From contig CABVRQ010000092.1 of NCBI GenBank assembly GCA_902500695.1, forward strand, positions 1 through 13,378: 13,378 nucleotides of DNA. The letters are read 5' to 3'. Under the pieces are notes generated by a model, which saw nothing but the letters and a program-made list of their open reading frames with translations, did not search any database and was not told where the DNA came from. Shown piece after piece: positions 1 to 7,279 of this stretch. The position numbers and the translations under genes were made by a program. Positions within the stretch are counted from its first letter, which is position 1; the number at the start of each line of letters is the position of its first letter. Origin of the DNA: an uncultured Nitrospira sp. (GTDB lineage Bacteria; Nitrospirota; Nitrospiria; Nitrospirales; UBA8639).

Positions 1-64
1 GAGCCAAAAATTGTAACCCCCAGAAAGAGGCGGCCTCCCCGGCAACATCTCTGGTCCCAGGAAG

Positions 65-1456
65 ATGGGAGTATCATTCCACAGCATGACATTCAGTGGA
101 TTTAATAGAATTCTCCTCCTTCTTTGCGGGCTATTTATTTTGGTTTGGTTGATTCCCGTGTTAGCCCATTCTGAAGAAAGTCGGGCGGTTGAACGATTGG
201 AAAAGATCATTGAAAAACCGAAGGCTGTCCGAAAAAGTTTGAAGGATCAGGGGCTTCTCCTGGAAGCCACGAATACCATGGATGTCCTCTCCAATGTCTC
301 CGGAGGCATTCGTCGAAAAACCACTCTCACCGGGGATCTGGATCTCCTGCTCACCATCGATATAAAAAAATTAGTTCCTAACTGGAGGGGCACGGTTTTT
401 CTGTATGGCTTGGGCTTGTATGGGAACGATCCAAGCAAAAATGTCGGTGACATACAAGGCGTGAGCAACATTGCGGCACCTAATACATGGAAACTGTTCG
501 AAGCCTGGTACCAGCACAATCTTTTTCAACGATTTTCTCTGCTTGCCGGCCTGTATGATATCACCTCTGAGTTTGATGTCATCGTATCCGCGTCGACACT
601 TTTTCTAAATAGCTCTTTCGGGACCGGAGCGGAACTTGGAGCTGGTGGCGAAAACAACCTGTCCACCTTTCCTGCGACCTCTCTGGGAGTCAGGGCGCAA
701 GCCATCCTGACCGATTCGCTCATGGTTCGCGCCGTGGTCGCCGATGGCATTCCGGGGAATCCCAATGATGCTCGCGGTACTCATGTTCGTTTGAGAAAAG
801 ATGATGGCTTGTTCGGTTCCATGGAATTGGCGTATTACAAATACAATATGGCTGATTTGACACAAACAAAGGAAAAAACGCTCGAAGAGCTCCCTCGTCG
901 CCTGACCTTCCGCCGGATTGGAAGATCCGCCCCCCTCGTGTATAAATCAAAAGTTGCCCTCGGATTCTGGGGGTACACCACTTCTCTGGATCAACTCAAC
1001 AAGGTCAATAGTTCGGGAGAACCTGTGAAGCAGCATGGCACCTTCGGCGTATATGGGCTAGCCGAATATGATGTGTATTATGAAAAGGACGACAAAGATC
1101 AGGGACTGACTCTCTTTGCTCGAGCCGGAATGGCTGACCCCAACGTGAACCGCATTTCCCAGTATTATGGCGGCGGGTTCATCTATAAGGGATTAATTCC
1201 CGGGCGAAAAATTGACCGAACCGCGTTCGGGGTGGCAGCCGCGGTGAATAGCCATGAGTATAAACAGTCTCAAAAGCGCGCAGGGCAACCGGTTGATAAT
1301 GCAGAGATCACGCTGGAAGGTACTTATTCCATTTTTGTCAACTCTAACCTCGTCATTCAACCCGATCTGCAATACGTCATTAATCCCGGCACGGTTCCGG
1401 GCAGACAAAACGCTCTGATATTGGGAGCACGGCTTGAGGTCAATCTCAATAATTAA
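65..1456 (+). CDS. OprB-family carbohydrate-selective-type outer-membrane porin
   Basis: A 463-residue protein predicted to form an outer-membrane beta-barrel for diffusion of small solutes, possibly sugars. Residues 15-34 are a hydrophobic signal peptide ending VLA, with likely cleavage before HSEE. A short charged helical stretch (about 37-60) precedes the barrel. The OprB hallmarks then appear in order: LSNVSGGIRR, GDLDLLLTIDI, VGDIQGVSNIAAP, EAWYQ, GLYDITSEFDV, LFLNSSFGTG and a TSLGVR motif near residues 211-216. The length fits the family. The C-terminus (EVNLNN) lacks the usual terminal aromatic residue. The start is uncertain: the ATG at 65 has an A/G-rich stretch directly against it, and an in-frame ATG at 86 also leaves a complete signal peptide. 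Family assignment is firm; the substrate is not readable from sequence. Confidence 0.88.
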   Translation: MGVSFHSMTFSGFNRILLLLCGLFILVWLIPVLAHSEESRAVERLEKIIEKPKAVRKSLKDQGLLLEATNTMDVLSNVSGGIRRKTTLTGDLDLLLTIDIKKLVPNWRGTVFLYGLGLYGNDPSKNVGDIQGVSNIAAPNTWKLFEAWYQHNLFQRFSLLAGLYDITSEFDVIVSASTLFLNSSFGTGAELGAGGENNLSTFPATSLGVRAQAILTDSLMVRAVVADGIPGNPNDARGTHVRLRKDDGLFGSMELAYYKYNMADLTQTKEKTLEELPRRLTFRRIGRSAPLVYKSKVALGFWGYTTSLDQLNKVNSSGEPVKQHGTFGVYGLAEYDVYYEKDDKDQGLTLFARAGMADPNVNRISQYYGGGFIYKGLIPGRKIDRTAFGVAAAVNSHEYKQSQKRAGQPVDNAEITLEGTYSIFVNSNLVIQPDLQYVINPGTVPGRQNALILGARLEVNLNN

Positions 1457-1460
1457 AGCG

Positions 1461-1485
1461 TCCCTTTCAAGCCTTTGGAAAGGGA
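1461..1485. terminator. Hairpin after the porin gene, possible terminator
   Basis: Arms TCCCTTTC (1461-1468) and GAAAGGGA (1478-1485) pair perfectly over 8 bases around a 9-base loop, five bases after the porin stop codon. It is followed by an A-rich rather than T-rich run, so it is not a canonical intrinsic terminator for the plus strand. A second perfect inverted repeat (AAGGGT-AG-ACCCTT, 1551-1564) lies further into the same convergent gap. Position supports a 3'-end role; efficiency is unknown. Confidence 0.35.
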
Positions 1486-1673
1486 GAAAAAAGGAGTGGG
1501 GTTCAAAACCACATGACATAATTGGATGGATGGGGGCCGGGGGCATGGCAAAGGGTAGACCCTTCATCTGCAGCAGTTCACTCAAATTTTAAAATCAAAT
1601 TCCAACAGGGTTGACCATCGACGGTTGGCCACACAGCATGGCATTCGCTCTGTCCAGGCCATAGGCCGAAAGT

Positions 1674-2147
1674 TTATTGCATTCCCTGTAAGCTTTCCCA
1701 GATACGCATAAGAAGCCAGAGTATTCCTACCACCGTTCCTGCGATCACCAAAATGAGGCCTAACAAGAGGCCTACCACGAAAACCCAATCACCTGCAGTT
1801 GAGCTTGGGCGATCCCCAACCGCATATCGCTCCAACAACTCAACATTTCTCACATTACTTTTAAACCAGACAGAGAAGAGATCGCCGAGAATGGGAATGG
1901 CGCCGATCACGCCGTTAATCGCGATATTCAAACTCATGCGGATGAGGACAATTTTGGGAAGGTGGGATTGGGCCGCCACGACAAGGATAACTGATCCAGC
2001 CAGACCTGCGAGGGCATCACCCACACCTGGAATCAGCCCAAGGATCGGATCTAACCCGATCCGAATTGAGGTTCCGGGAATTGTAAAGCGACGGTCTAAT
2101 ATTTCCGCCAGGTATTGGGCAAGTTCAAATTTTCGGGAATGTCGCAC
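1674..2147 (-). CDS. DUF4112 family small membrane protein
   Basis: A 157-residue protein of the DUF4112 family, whose biochemical role is unknown. The family signature is clear near the N-terminus: LDRRFTIPGT (18-26), RIGLDPILGLIPGVGD (29-44) and a second IPILGDL (84-90). Glycine-rich hydrophobic segments at about 45-60 and 72-95 and a strong transmembrane helix at about 122-147 place it in the inner membrane. The start is a GTG at 2147; AAGGAG lies about 13 bases upstream, a little far, and no nearer in-frame ATG exists. It is convergent with the porin gene and shares no obvious operon. An open frame on the opposite strand over the same bases shows no protein-family features. Confidence 0.85.
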   Translation of the reverse strand: MRHSRKFELAQYLAEILDRRFTIPGTSIRIGLDPILGLIPGVGDALAGLAGSVILVVAAQSHLPKIVLIRMSLNIAINGVIGAIPILGDLFSVWFKSNVRNVELLERYAVGDRPSSTAGDWVFVVGLLLGLILVIAGTVVGILWLLMRIWESLQGMQ

Positions 2148-2698
2148 GATAGGGGTTCTGCTCCTTTTATTCCTGCAAGATATTAATTTTAAAAATCCTA
2201 TCAGTAAAATTCCGATTGTTTTTCATTTCAACAGATTTGACGTCGAAATGTCATAGACGGATGAACTGCCAAAATGAAAGAAATATCTAGTCAATGATTC
2301 GCAAACAAGAATAGATTCATGTCCCTTTCTACCAGGATTGCACCCGACAGATGATGGAAAATCATTTAGCAGAGCCGTTCATCCAGAAAATACGCGGTGT
2401 TGCCGCCTCTCGAAAAGTGAGTCACTTTTTGCATTTTTCCACGATCGTTTCCATCATTTTGCTCTGAACAGTCTGCTTCCTTGGATACGATGCTCTTACA
2501 TAGTTCAACAAAGGAAGGGGGCAGGTCTTTGACAAAACCAGCCCCCTTCGATCTTCCACAGCCTGGTGGATCATTCGTATTTCTACTATTCCGGTTGAGT
2601 TTCCTCTCCCCGGCCCCAGTCAGTTAAGAAAAATCCTCTACCAGTACTTGGCCAGTCCGGTAACTTTGTTTGTCAAGTGGCATTGGCCGAGTTCATTC
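2148..2698. other. Intergenic region, 551 bases
   Basis: No convincing gene is seen. The part nearest 2148 is the AT-rich 5' side of the DUF4112 gene and contains paired 8-base arms TTTCATTT (2221-2228) and AAATGAAA (2272-2279), but no good sigma-70 promoter could be read on the minus strand. The plus-strand open frame at 2338-2532 has no ribosome binding site and no protein-like composition. The strong hairpin at 2514-2549 is listed separately. Confidence 0.6.
2514..2549 (-). terminator. Strong hairpin downstream of the repeat-protein gene
   Basis: GAAGGGGGC (2514-2522) and GCCCCCTTC (2541-2549) pair perfectly over 9 bases. An inner GGT/ACC extension (2524-2526 with 2537-2539) leaves a 10-base loop. 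It lies about 150 bases beyond the stop of the minus-strand gene ending at 2699 and is a plausible end of that transcript. Read on the minus strand, the bases after the stem begin CTTTGTTG, only a weak T tract, so intrinsic termination is uncertain. Confidence 0.45.
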
Positions 2699-4876
2699 CT
2701 ATTGAATCTCCCAACTCGGAGAGGTGGTCCCTGGAGAACCTGTTGAGCCAACCGTGACTCCATTCATCAGCCATATCTCGACCTCACCTGAATTGGTATC
2801 GAACCAGGTAATATCGACTTTCCCGCTACCATCCCGATCACTAACCTGGGCAATCTCCCAATCCAAGGCCTTACCCGCCAAGGAACCCATGGTCCCAATT
2901 GTGAGTCCATTCATCAACCAGAAGGCCAGGTCACCGGTAGCGGTGTTGCGCCAGATCACATCGGCTGTTCCGTTACCATCGATATCCCCCACCCCGGCCA
3001 CCTCAAAGGTCAGGGTCGCAGTACCAGGCACGCCGATCGACAGGACGGTGAGCCCGTTCATTAACCACACGGCCACCGCCCCGCTGTTGCTATTTCGCCA
3101 GATGATATCGGCTTTTCGATCGGCATTGACATCACCTAATCCGACAATCTTCCACTCACCTGGGACACCGCCGAGGGATTTGGATGAAGCAATGGTCGCT
3201 CCATTCATCAGCCACACGACGACCACCTTGCTATTGGTGTTTTGCCAAATGAGGTCTTCCGTGCCATTCCCATCCACATCTCCAACTTGCTCAAGCACCC
3301 AACCAGTGGAGACTGTGCCCGGAAAGCCGACCGATGTGATGGTATGCCCATCCATTAACCACACGGCCACCGTGCCACTGGTACTATTGCGCCAAATGAC
3401 ATCAGCCTTACCATCGGCATTCACATCCCCGATACCGACAATCTTCCAAGCCGCAGAAACTCCTCCAGGAAAACTTGGGGAAGCTATTGTCGTCCCATTC
3501 ATCAACCATATGGCCGTCGTCCCATTACTCGTATTGCGCCACACAATGTCGGCCTTGCCATCTCCATCCAAATCAAATTTCGCCGTGCGGTTATGGATAA
3601 AAATATCCCGGACTCCATTCGTGTCCCCCGGGACAAGATTGTTTGAATCGGAGAACAATCCGACAATCCGACCATCCTGACTGATGGCAGGATTACAACT
3701 AAAGTCATTGCCTTGCACCCCACCGGTCGTCACACTCATCCTGGTGGTGGTGTTGGTCTGACGATCATGCACAAACACATCACCTTCTCCATTCGTATCG
3801 TCAGGGACGAGATTCGTGGCAAATGAAAGAAATGCGACAAATCGTCCATCCCCGCTGATAGTCCCCTCTGAACTCTCTCCACCACCTTGGAGACCACCAC
3901 TTGCCACACTCACACGCGTGGTCGTGGTCGTCTGACGGTCATGGACAAACACATCACCCACTCCATTGGTATCGCCCGCGACAAGATTCGTCGCATCCGA
4001 CTGAAATGTCACATAGCGACCATCCGCATTCAATTCGGCATCCACACTCGCACCATTGACCTGCCCCCCGCCTGTGGCGACACTCACACGCGTGGTCACA
4101 CCTGTTTGCCGATCGTGAAGGAACATATCCCGAACACCATTGGTATCACCCGGGACCAGATTAGTCGCATCGGATTCAAACGCAACCAAGCGACCATTCG
4201 CACTGAGAAACCCCGCTCGACTGGTATTATTCCCCTGGATGGCCCCTGTGGTCACACTCACGCGCGTGGTCGCCCCTGTTTGCCGATCGTGAACGAACAC
4301 ATCTAAGACTCCATTGGTGTCGCCCGGCGCAAGGTTGGTCGCAAAGGAGTGAAACGCCACAAATCTGCCGTCGGCACTCAGGGCTGGAGCAAAACTATTG
4401 TTATTAGACTGCCCCCCGCCTGTCGCCACACTGACCCGGCCCGTCCTACCCGTCTGCCGATCATGGACGAACACATCAATGGCCCCATTGGTATCTCCCG
4501 GGACGAGATTCGTGGCGGCCGACCGAAATGCCACATAACGCCCATTGGCACTCATGGCGGGGTCAAGGCTCTCGCCATTAGCCTGGCCTCCGCCCGTCCT
4601 CACACTTATGCGCGTGGTTTGTTGGGTGTGTCGATCGTACACGAAGATATCCCGTACCCCATTGGTATCACCGGGCACCAGATTGGTCGCCGAAGAATAG
4701 TAAGAAACAAGTCTGCCATTTTCATTCAGGTCCGGAAGAAAACTCGTATTATTGGCCTGTAGATTTCCAGTGCTGACACTGACCCGCGCCGTCTCCGCCC
4801 CATAGCTCAGGGGTACAAGGAATGCGAGCATAAGTAGAATCGTGCCCGCAGTGATCATTTGGTTGTACATTTTCAT
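2699..4876 (-). CDS. Secreted tandem-repeat protein: 7 propeller-type repeats plus 6 FG-GAP/VCBS-type repeats
   Basis: A 725-residue exported protein made almost wholly of repeats. The start at 4876 is preferred over an upstream ATG at 4921 because GGAGG sits 7 bases before it and the signal peptide (cleavage near YGA, residue 27) then begins correctly. Residues 28-434 hold seven repeats of about 58 residues with the core NLVPGDTNGVRDIFVHDRQT, like PD40/TolB-type propeller blades. Residues 435-725 hold six repeats of about 49 residues with the core GDVNADGKADVIWRN...WLMNG, like FG-GAP/VCBS calcium-binding repeats. Acidic D-x-D/N-x-D/N-G loops in both halves suggest calcium binding. In the fourth C-terminal repeat the loop glycine is replaced (NADRKAD). 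No anchor, sorting motif or enzymatic domain is visible. It is probably an extracellular or surface protein; adhesion or ligand binding is inference. Confidence 0.82.
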   Translation of the reverse strand: MKMYNQMITAGTILLMLAFLVPLSYGAETARVSVSTGNLQANNTSFLPDLNENGRLVSYYSSATNLVPGDTNGVRDIFVYDRHTQQTTRISVRTGGGQANGESLDPAMSANGRYVAFRSAATNLVPGDTNGAIDVFVHDRQTGRTGRVSVATGGGQSNNNSFAPALSADGRFVAFHSFATNLAPGDTNGVLDVFVHDRQTGATTRVSVTTGAIQGNNTSRAGFLSANGRLVAFESDATNLVPGDTNGVRDMFLHDRQTGVTTRVSVATGGGQVNGASVDAELNADGRYVTFQSDATNLVAGDTNGVGDVFVHDRQTTTTTRVSVASGGLQGGGESSEGTISGDGRFVAFLSFATNLVPDDTNGEGDVFVHDRQTNTTTRMSVTTGGVQGNDFSCNPAISQDGRIVGLFSDSNNLVPGDTNGVRDIFIHNRTAKFDLDGDGKADIVWRNTSNGTTAIWLMNGTTIASPSFPGGVSAAWKIVGIGDVNADGKADVIWRNSTSGTVAVWLMDGHTITSVGFPGTVSTGWVLEQVGDVDGNGTEDLIWQNTNSKVVVVWLMNGATIASSKSLGGVPGEWKIVGLGDVNADRKADIIWRNSNSGAVAVWLMNGLTVLSIGVPGTATLTFEVAGVGDIDGNGTADVIWRNTATGDLAFWLMNGLTIGTMGSLAGKALDWEIAQVSDRDGSGKVDITWFDTNSGEVEIWLMNGVTVGSTGSPGTTSPSWEIQ
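2702..3574 (-). repeat. Six tandem ~147-base coding repeats (FG-GAP/VCBS-type)
   Basis: The last 291 codons of the repeat-protein gene divide into one 46-codon unit and five 49-codon units. Each begins with an acidic loop (DLDGDGKAD or GDVNADGKAD type) followed by IWRN and then WLMNG. The five complete units have identical length, which points to duplication within the gene rather than independent domains. Confidence 0.85.
3575..4795 (-). repeat. Seven tandem ~174-base coding repeats (propeller-blade type)
   Basis: Codons 28-434 of the repeat-protein gene form seven units of 60, 58, 58, 58, 58, 58 and 57 codons. Each runs RVSVATGGGQ, then NGRYVAF, then TNLVPGDTNG and VFVHDRQTG. Seven is a common blade number for a closed beta-propeller. 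The uniform 58-codon period explains the long antisense open frames in this region. Confidence 0.85.
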
Positions 4877-4920
4877 GTTCGTTCCTCCAGAGCTATTTAT
4901 GATTTTTAGGGATAAAGCCA

Positions 4921-4978
4921 ATTATCAAATCATTTCTGCTGCGAATGCCCAAGTGGAGCATACGTCATGTGGAGCATA
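4921..4978 (-). promoter_or_regulatory. Candidate promoter of the repeat-protein gene with upstream direct repeats
   Basis: On the minus strand, GATAAT (4926-4921) matches the -10 consensus at five of six bases and would give a leader of about 38 bases before the start at 4876. No good -35 lies 16-18 bases upstream. Instead, two identical 10-base direct repeats GTGGAGCATA (plus-strand reading, 16 bases apart) lie just beyond the -35 position. This layout would suit an activator-dependent promoter, which is inference. Confidence 0.3.
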
Positions 4979-5452
4979 TTTTTTCCTGTGATCCGGACCC
5001 GGTTCCGATTTATAAGAAAGTCTACAGCCTACTCAAATTCCTGCGCCACTTCATCGTTTTTGGTCAACGCTTCGTTCTATCAGAGCTACAACCATTAAGA
5101 TTTTCAAAAAAGCCTAACTCAACTGACCAATAACTTCCACACATTCTTCAAGTCCCCCATGAGGCTAATCAGGCTTCGCGCCCAGCAACAATCTTGAAAT
5201 CTAGTAAAAAGTAGAAATGATGTACATGCAGCAGCCAAAGGCTATTGAAGACTTTCCCCAATGAAATCATGCATTGCGAGCAATGTAGGTGCCGAAATGG
5301 GGGTACGTGGAATTCATAAATATCCACCAAGCATGGCTTTAGCCATATATATGGACCAGTTATTCAGGAGAGGGACGGGCAGGGATAAGGAGCGGGAAGA
5401 CAGCTGACCGGACCCTCAAATACTTTTCGAGAAGAATCAGATGCCGGGCCTT

Positions 5453-5482
5453 TTGACTTTTCTGGCACTCGCGACGTACAAG
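5453..5482 (+). promoter_or_regulatory. Candidate sigma-70 promoter of ychJ
   Basis: TTGACT (5453-5458) matches the -35 consensus at five of six bases. After 18 bases, TACAAG (5477-5482) matches the -10 at four of six. Transcription would begin near 5489, giving a leader of about 35 bases to the ATG at 5524. Confidence 0.35.
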
Positions 5483-5523
5483 AGTCCATCACCATTTGCA
5501 TGCACTTAGAAAAGGAGTCGCAT

Positions 5524-6012
5524 ATGCAGTGTCCGTGTCAGAGTGGAAAAACCTTTAAGCAATGCTGTGAGCGCGTTATCACCGGAGTGAAACAGGCAGA
5601 GACTGCCGAGCAACTCATGCGGGCCAGATATTCGGCCTATACACAAGTCCAGATGGATTTTATCGAAAAGACCCATGACCCCAAAACCAAACACGACATC
5701 GATCTTGAAGCCAATCGCAAGTGGGCGGAAACCACCAAGTGGACAGGGTTGGAAATTCTCGCGACGAAACAGGGTGGAATGGACGATGAAGCGGGTCTCG
5801 TCGAATTTAAGGCCACATTTGAAACAGATGAAGGCCCTCAAATCCATCATGAACTAGCCGAGTTTCGGAAACATGAGGGGACCTGGTATTTCTCCGACGG
5901 CAAAAGCCCTGGTGCTCAAACCGTCGTTCGTAGCGAGCCCAAGATTGGACGTAATGATCCTTGCCCCTGCGGCAGCGGGAAAAAGTATAAAAAATGCTGT
6001 GGGAATGCCTGA
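5524..6012 (+). CDS. ychJ: YchJ family protein with two SEC-C zinc-binding motifs
   Basis: A 162-residue cytoplasmic protein of the YchJ family. An N-terminal SEC-C motif (C3, C5, C14, C15; CPCQSGKTFKQCC) and a C-terminal one (C147, C149, C158, C159; CPCGSGKKYKKCC) flank a central NTF2-like domain (about 25-135) carrying the family's RYSAY near residues 35-39. SEC-C motifs bind zinc, and in SecA this motif contacts SecB and the ribosome; the role of YchJ itself is not established. ATG 5524 is chosen over ATG 5500 because AAAGGAG (5511-5517) lies 6 bases before it and because the SEC-C motif then starts at residue 2, as usual. Single gene, convergent with the next one. Confidence 0.93.
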   Translation: MQCPCQSGKTFKQCCERVITGVKQAETAEQLMRARYSAYTQVQMDFIEKTHDPKTKHDIDLEANRKWAETTKWTGLEILATKQGGMDDEAGLVEFKATFETDEGPQIHHELAEFRKHEGTWYFSDGKSPGAQTVVRSEPKIGRNDPCPCGSGKKYKKCCGNA

Positions 6013-6133
6013 GTCGGGAGAGGATCCGATATCGCGCTTCACCGTCTATTTTATGAAGGAACCCATCCTCACAGCGGCTGGCTGACCGACTCCCGACCAG
6101 GTGGGTGACGGGCCTCTCCTTAGTTCGAAAAGA

Positions 6134-6526
6134 CTATGAAGTCTTCGCCGCACCCTGCCATAGCATATCGTAGCCAAGTTCTTTCGTCTCAGAACACATC
6201 GTAGCCAAAGCGGCGAATGTCTTATTGAACAGTTCATCGGCATGGGATTTTTCGTGATCCTCAAATGAACTCCAATAGGTCACAATCGCGTAATGGTCAT
6301 CTGCGGTTTTTGATTCACTAATGGACCCTTCCTCAGAAACGAACCCGGAAAATTTGAACACCTGCCCGGCGATGAAACCCCCTTTGTCACCGCCATACGT
6401 TTCCTTGACGACCATGCACATTTCTCCAACAGCCAGCTCCACCTGATCGAAGGTAATGCCGGGCTTCAATTTGACGGTGTTGAACAACATTTTCGCCCCA
6501 AAGGGAAGAGTAATAGGACCAAACAT
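6134..6526 (-). CDS. Small conserved protein, probably a dimeric alpha-beta barrel (ABM-like)
   Basis: A 130-residue cytoplasmic protein without signal peptide or membrane segment. I do not recognise a named family with certainty. The predicted order is strand (MLFNTVKLKPG, 13-23), helix (FDQVELAVGEMC), strand (GFIAGQVFKFSGF), strand (HYAIVTYWSSFEDHEKSH), helix (FNKTFAALATMC) and a final strand (YDMLWQG). This pattern, with WxSxEdHxxSH before the second helix, resembles antibiotic-biosynthesis-monooxygenase and related ferredoxin-like dimers. Monooxygenase chemistry is not shown. The start at 6526 is well supported by AGGAGG about 5 bases upstream. It is transcribed divergently from the HNH nuclease gene and convergently with ychJ. 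A promoter and a leader hairpin are listed separately. Confidence 0.75.
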   Translation of the reverse strand: MFGPITLPFGAKMLFNTVKLKPGITFDQVELAVGEMCMVVKETYGGDKGGFIAGQVFKFSGFVSEEGSISESKTADDHYAIVTYWSSFEDHEKSHADELFNKTFAALATMCSETKELGYDMLWQGAAKTS

Positions 6527-6544
6527 GGCACCCTCCTGGTGAGA

Positions 6545-6566
6545 GCACCCGTCTCAAAGCGGGTGC
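6545..6566 (-). promoter_or_regulatory. Leader hairpin just upstream of the ribosome binding site of the ABM-like gene
   Basis: GCACCCG (6545-6551) and CGGGTGC (6560-6566) form a perfect 7-base stem with an 8-base loop. On the minus-strand transcript it ends about 7 bases before the AGGAGG of the gene starting at 6526. It may affect translation or mRNA stability; no T tract follows, so it is not a terminator. Confidence 0.4.
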
Positions 6567-6645
6567 CTGTAATAGGAATGATCAGACTAACCTTATCCGC
6601 AGAACTCGTTATTGTGATAGCACCAACCCCACAGCGCTCACAGAC

Positions 6646-6654
6646 CTTATACCA
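6646..6654 (-). promoter_or_regulatory. Candidate extended -10 promoter of the ABM-like gene
   Basis: Minus-strand reading gives TGGTATAAG, an extended -10 (TG-N-TATAAG, five of six bases in the hexamer). No -35 match is seen 17 bases upstream, which extended -10 promoters can tolerate. The leader would be about 115 bases and would contain the 6545-6566 hairpin. Confidence 0.35.
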
Positions 6655-6742
6655 CACGATTCATCACCAGACATCTCGAAGGCCTCATCCAACGATTGTC
6701 AACACATCAGGCATGCTCGACGCGGGGTCCTTCCAAATTGCA

Positions 6743-6776
6743 TTGACAAAGACCAGGAAAACTTTGAGAATCCTGG
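6743..6776 (+). promoter_or_regulatory. Promoter of the HNH nuclease gene with overlapping inverted repeat
   Basis: TTGACA (6743-6748) is a perfect -35. After 17 bases, GAGAAT (6766-6771) matches the -10 at four of six. An inverted repeat CCAGGA (6753-6758) / TCCTGG (6771-6776) brackets the -10 and could be a repressor site. Start of transcription would be near 6778, about 68 bases before the ATG at 6846. Confidence 0.5.
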
Positions 6777-6845
6777 CATACAACTCACGCGGCTATTCAT
6801 CGCTGGCACAGATCACCCACGCCATCACTTGAAAGGACGCACATC

Positions 6846-7199
6846 ATGGGGAATGCGTACCGGGGTCGGAATAAACTGCGACGGCTTCAAAAACCCGCAG
6901 TCGACAAACCCATTGACGAACTCCTCAAAGGACTGCGACCCAAGCCTTCAGCCTCGAGCAACAGCTCCTATCGGGAACAGTCACTCAAAATTCACGGGCT
7001 CATTTGCGCCAAATGCGCCAGAGAGTTTGACCTCAAGACCAGACACCTGCTCACGGTGCACCACAAAGACGGCAATCACCATAACAATCCCCAGGACGGA
7101 TCGAATTGGGAAAACCTCTGCGTATACTGCCACGATGATGAACACAGCCGGGGAATCCTTGGTGATTATTTACGGAAGGCGAAAGAGGACAAGTCTTAG
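6846..7199 (+). CDS. yajD: YajD-like HNH nuclease
   Basis: A 117-residue small HNH-family protein. The zinc knuckle is C54-x2-C57 and C92-x2-C95, and the catalytic-type core reads VHHKDGNHHNNP (71-82), followed by WENLCVYCHDDEH (88-100), so the histidine, asparagine and histidine positions are all present. This matches the YajD group in arrangement and length. The basic N-terminal 35 residues are probably flexible. DNA cleavage is expected from the family but the natural substrate of YajD proteins is unknown. ATG 6846 has AAAGGA 8 bases before it. It is preceded by its own candidate promoter and is followed 80 bases later by a hypothetical gene on the same strand, possibly cotranscribed. Confidence 0.88.
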   Translation: MGNAYRGRNKLRRLQKPAVDKPIDELLKGLRPKPSASSNSSYREQSLKIHGLICAKCAREFDLKTRHLLTVHHKDGNHHNNPQDGSNWENLCVYCHDDEHSRGILGDYLRKAKEDKS

Positions 7200-7279
7200 G
7201 CAATCAGTCTACAATCCCTTAGCGTACGAAGAACGCATGCTATTGGCTTGAACGAATTGACGGAGAGGTTGATAATTCT

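Larger units (their letters stand above)
4877..5523. other. Intergenic region, 647 bases, with several short palindromes
   Basis: This gap separates two divergently transcribed genes. It holds a possible minus-strand -10 (GATAAT, 4926-4921) and two copies of GTGGAGCATA (4953-4962, 4969-4978) on the repeat-protein side, and a possible ychJ promoter (5453-5482) on the other. Between them lie perfect short inverted repeats: CATTGC-GA-GCAATG (5272-5285), ATGGCT-TT-AGCCAT (5333-5346) and the palindrome CCATATATATGG (5343-5354). Open frames at 4945-5133 and about 5261-5406 have no ribosome binding site or recognisable composition. Confidence 0.55.
6527..6845. other. Divergent intergenic region, 319 bases
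   Basis: This gap lies between two divergent genes and contains their candidate promoters (6646-6654 on the minus strand, 6743-6771 on the plus strand) and a leader hairpin (6545-6566). A plus-strand open frame at 6539-6832 crosses these sites, lacks a ribosome binding site and is not counted as a gene. Confidence 0.6.

Noticed and set aside
1753..2256. Plus-strand open frame of 167 codons opposite the DUF4112 gene
   Set aside because: The minus strand carries a clear family signature with membrane helices; the plus-strand product has none and no ribosome site.
3887..4762. Long plus-strand open frames opposite the repeat-protein gene
   Set aside because: They mirror the 174-base coding period of the opposite strand, lack ribosome sites and encode repetitive, non-protein-like sequence.
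3575..4795. CRISPR array suggested by regularly spaced similar stretches
   Set aside because: The period is 174 bases, the units are in one reading frame without unique spacers, and they encode protein repeats.
4945..5133. Possible 62-residue gene in the gap before ychJ
   Set aside because: No ribosome binding site, no recognisable motif, and its start overlaps the direct-repeat region.
6013..6133. Terminator between ychJ and the ABM-like gene
   Set aside because: GTCGGGAG and CTCCCGAC are complementary but about 70 bases apart, and no compact stem with a T tract is present.
6539..6832. Possible 97-residue gene in the divergent gap
   Set aside because: It runs through two candidate promoters and a leader hairpin and has no ribosome site.
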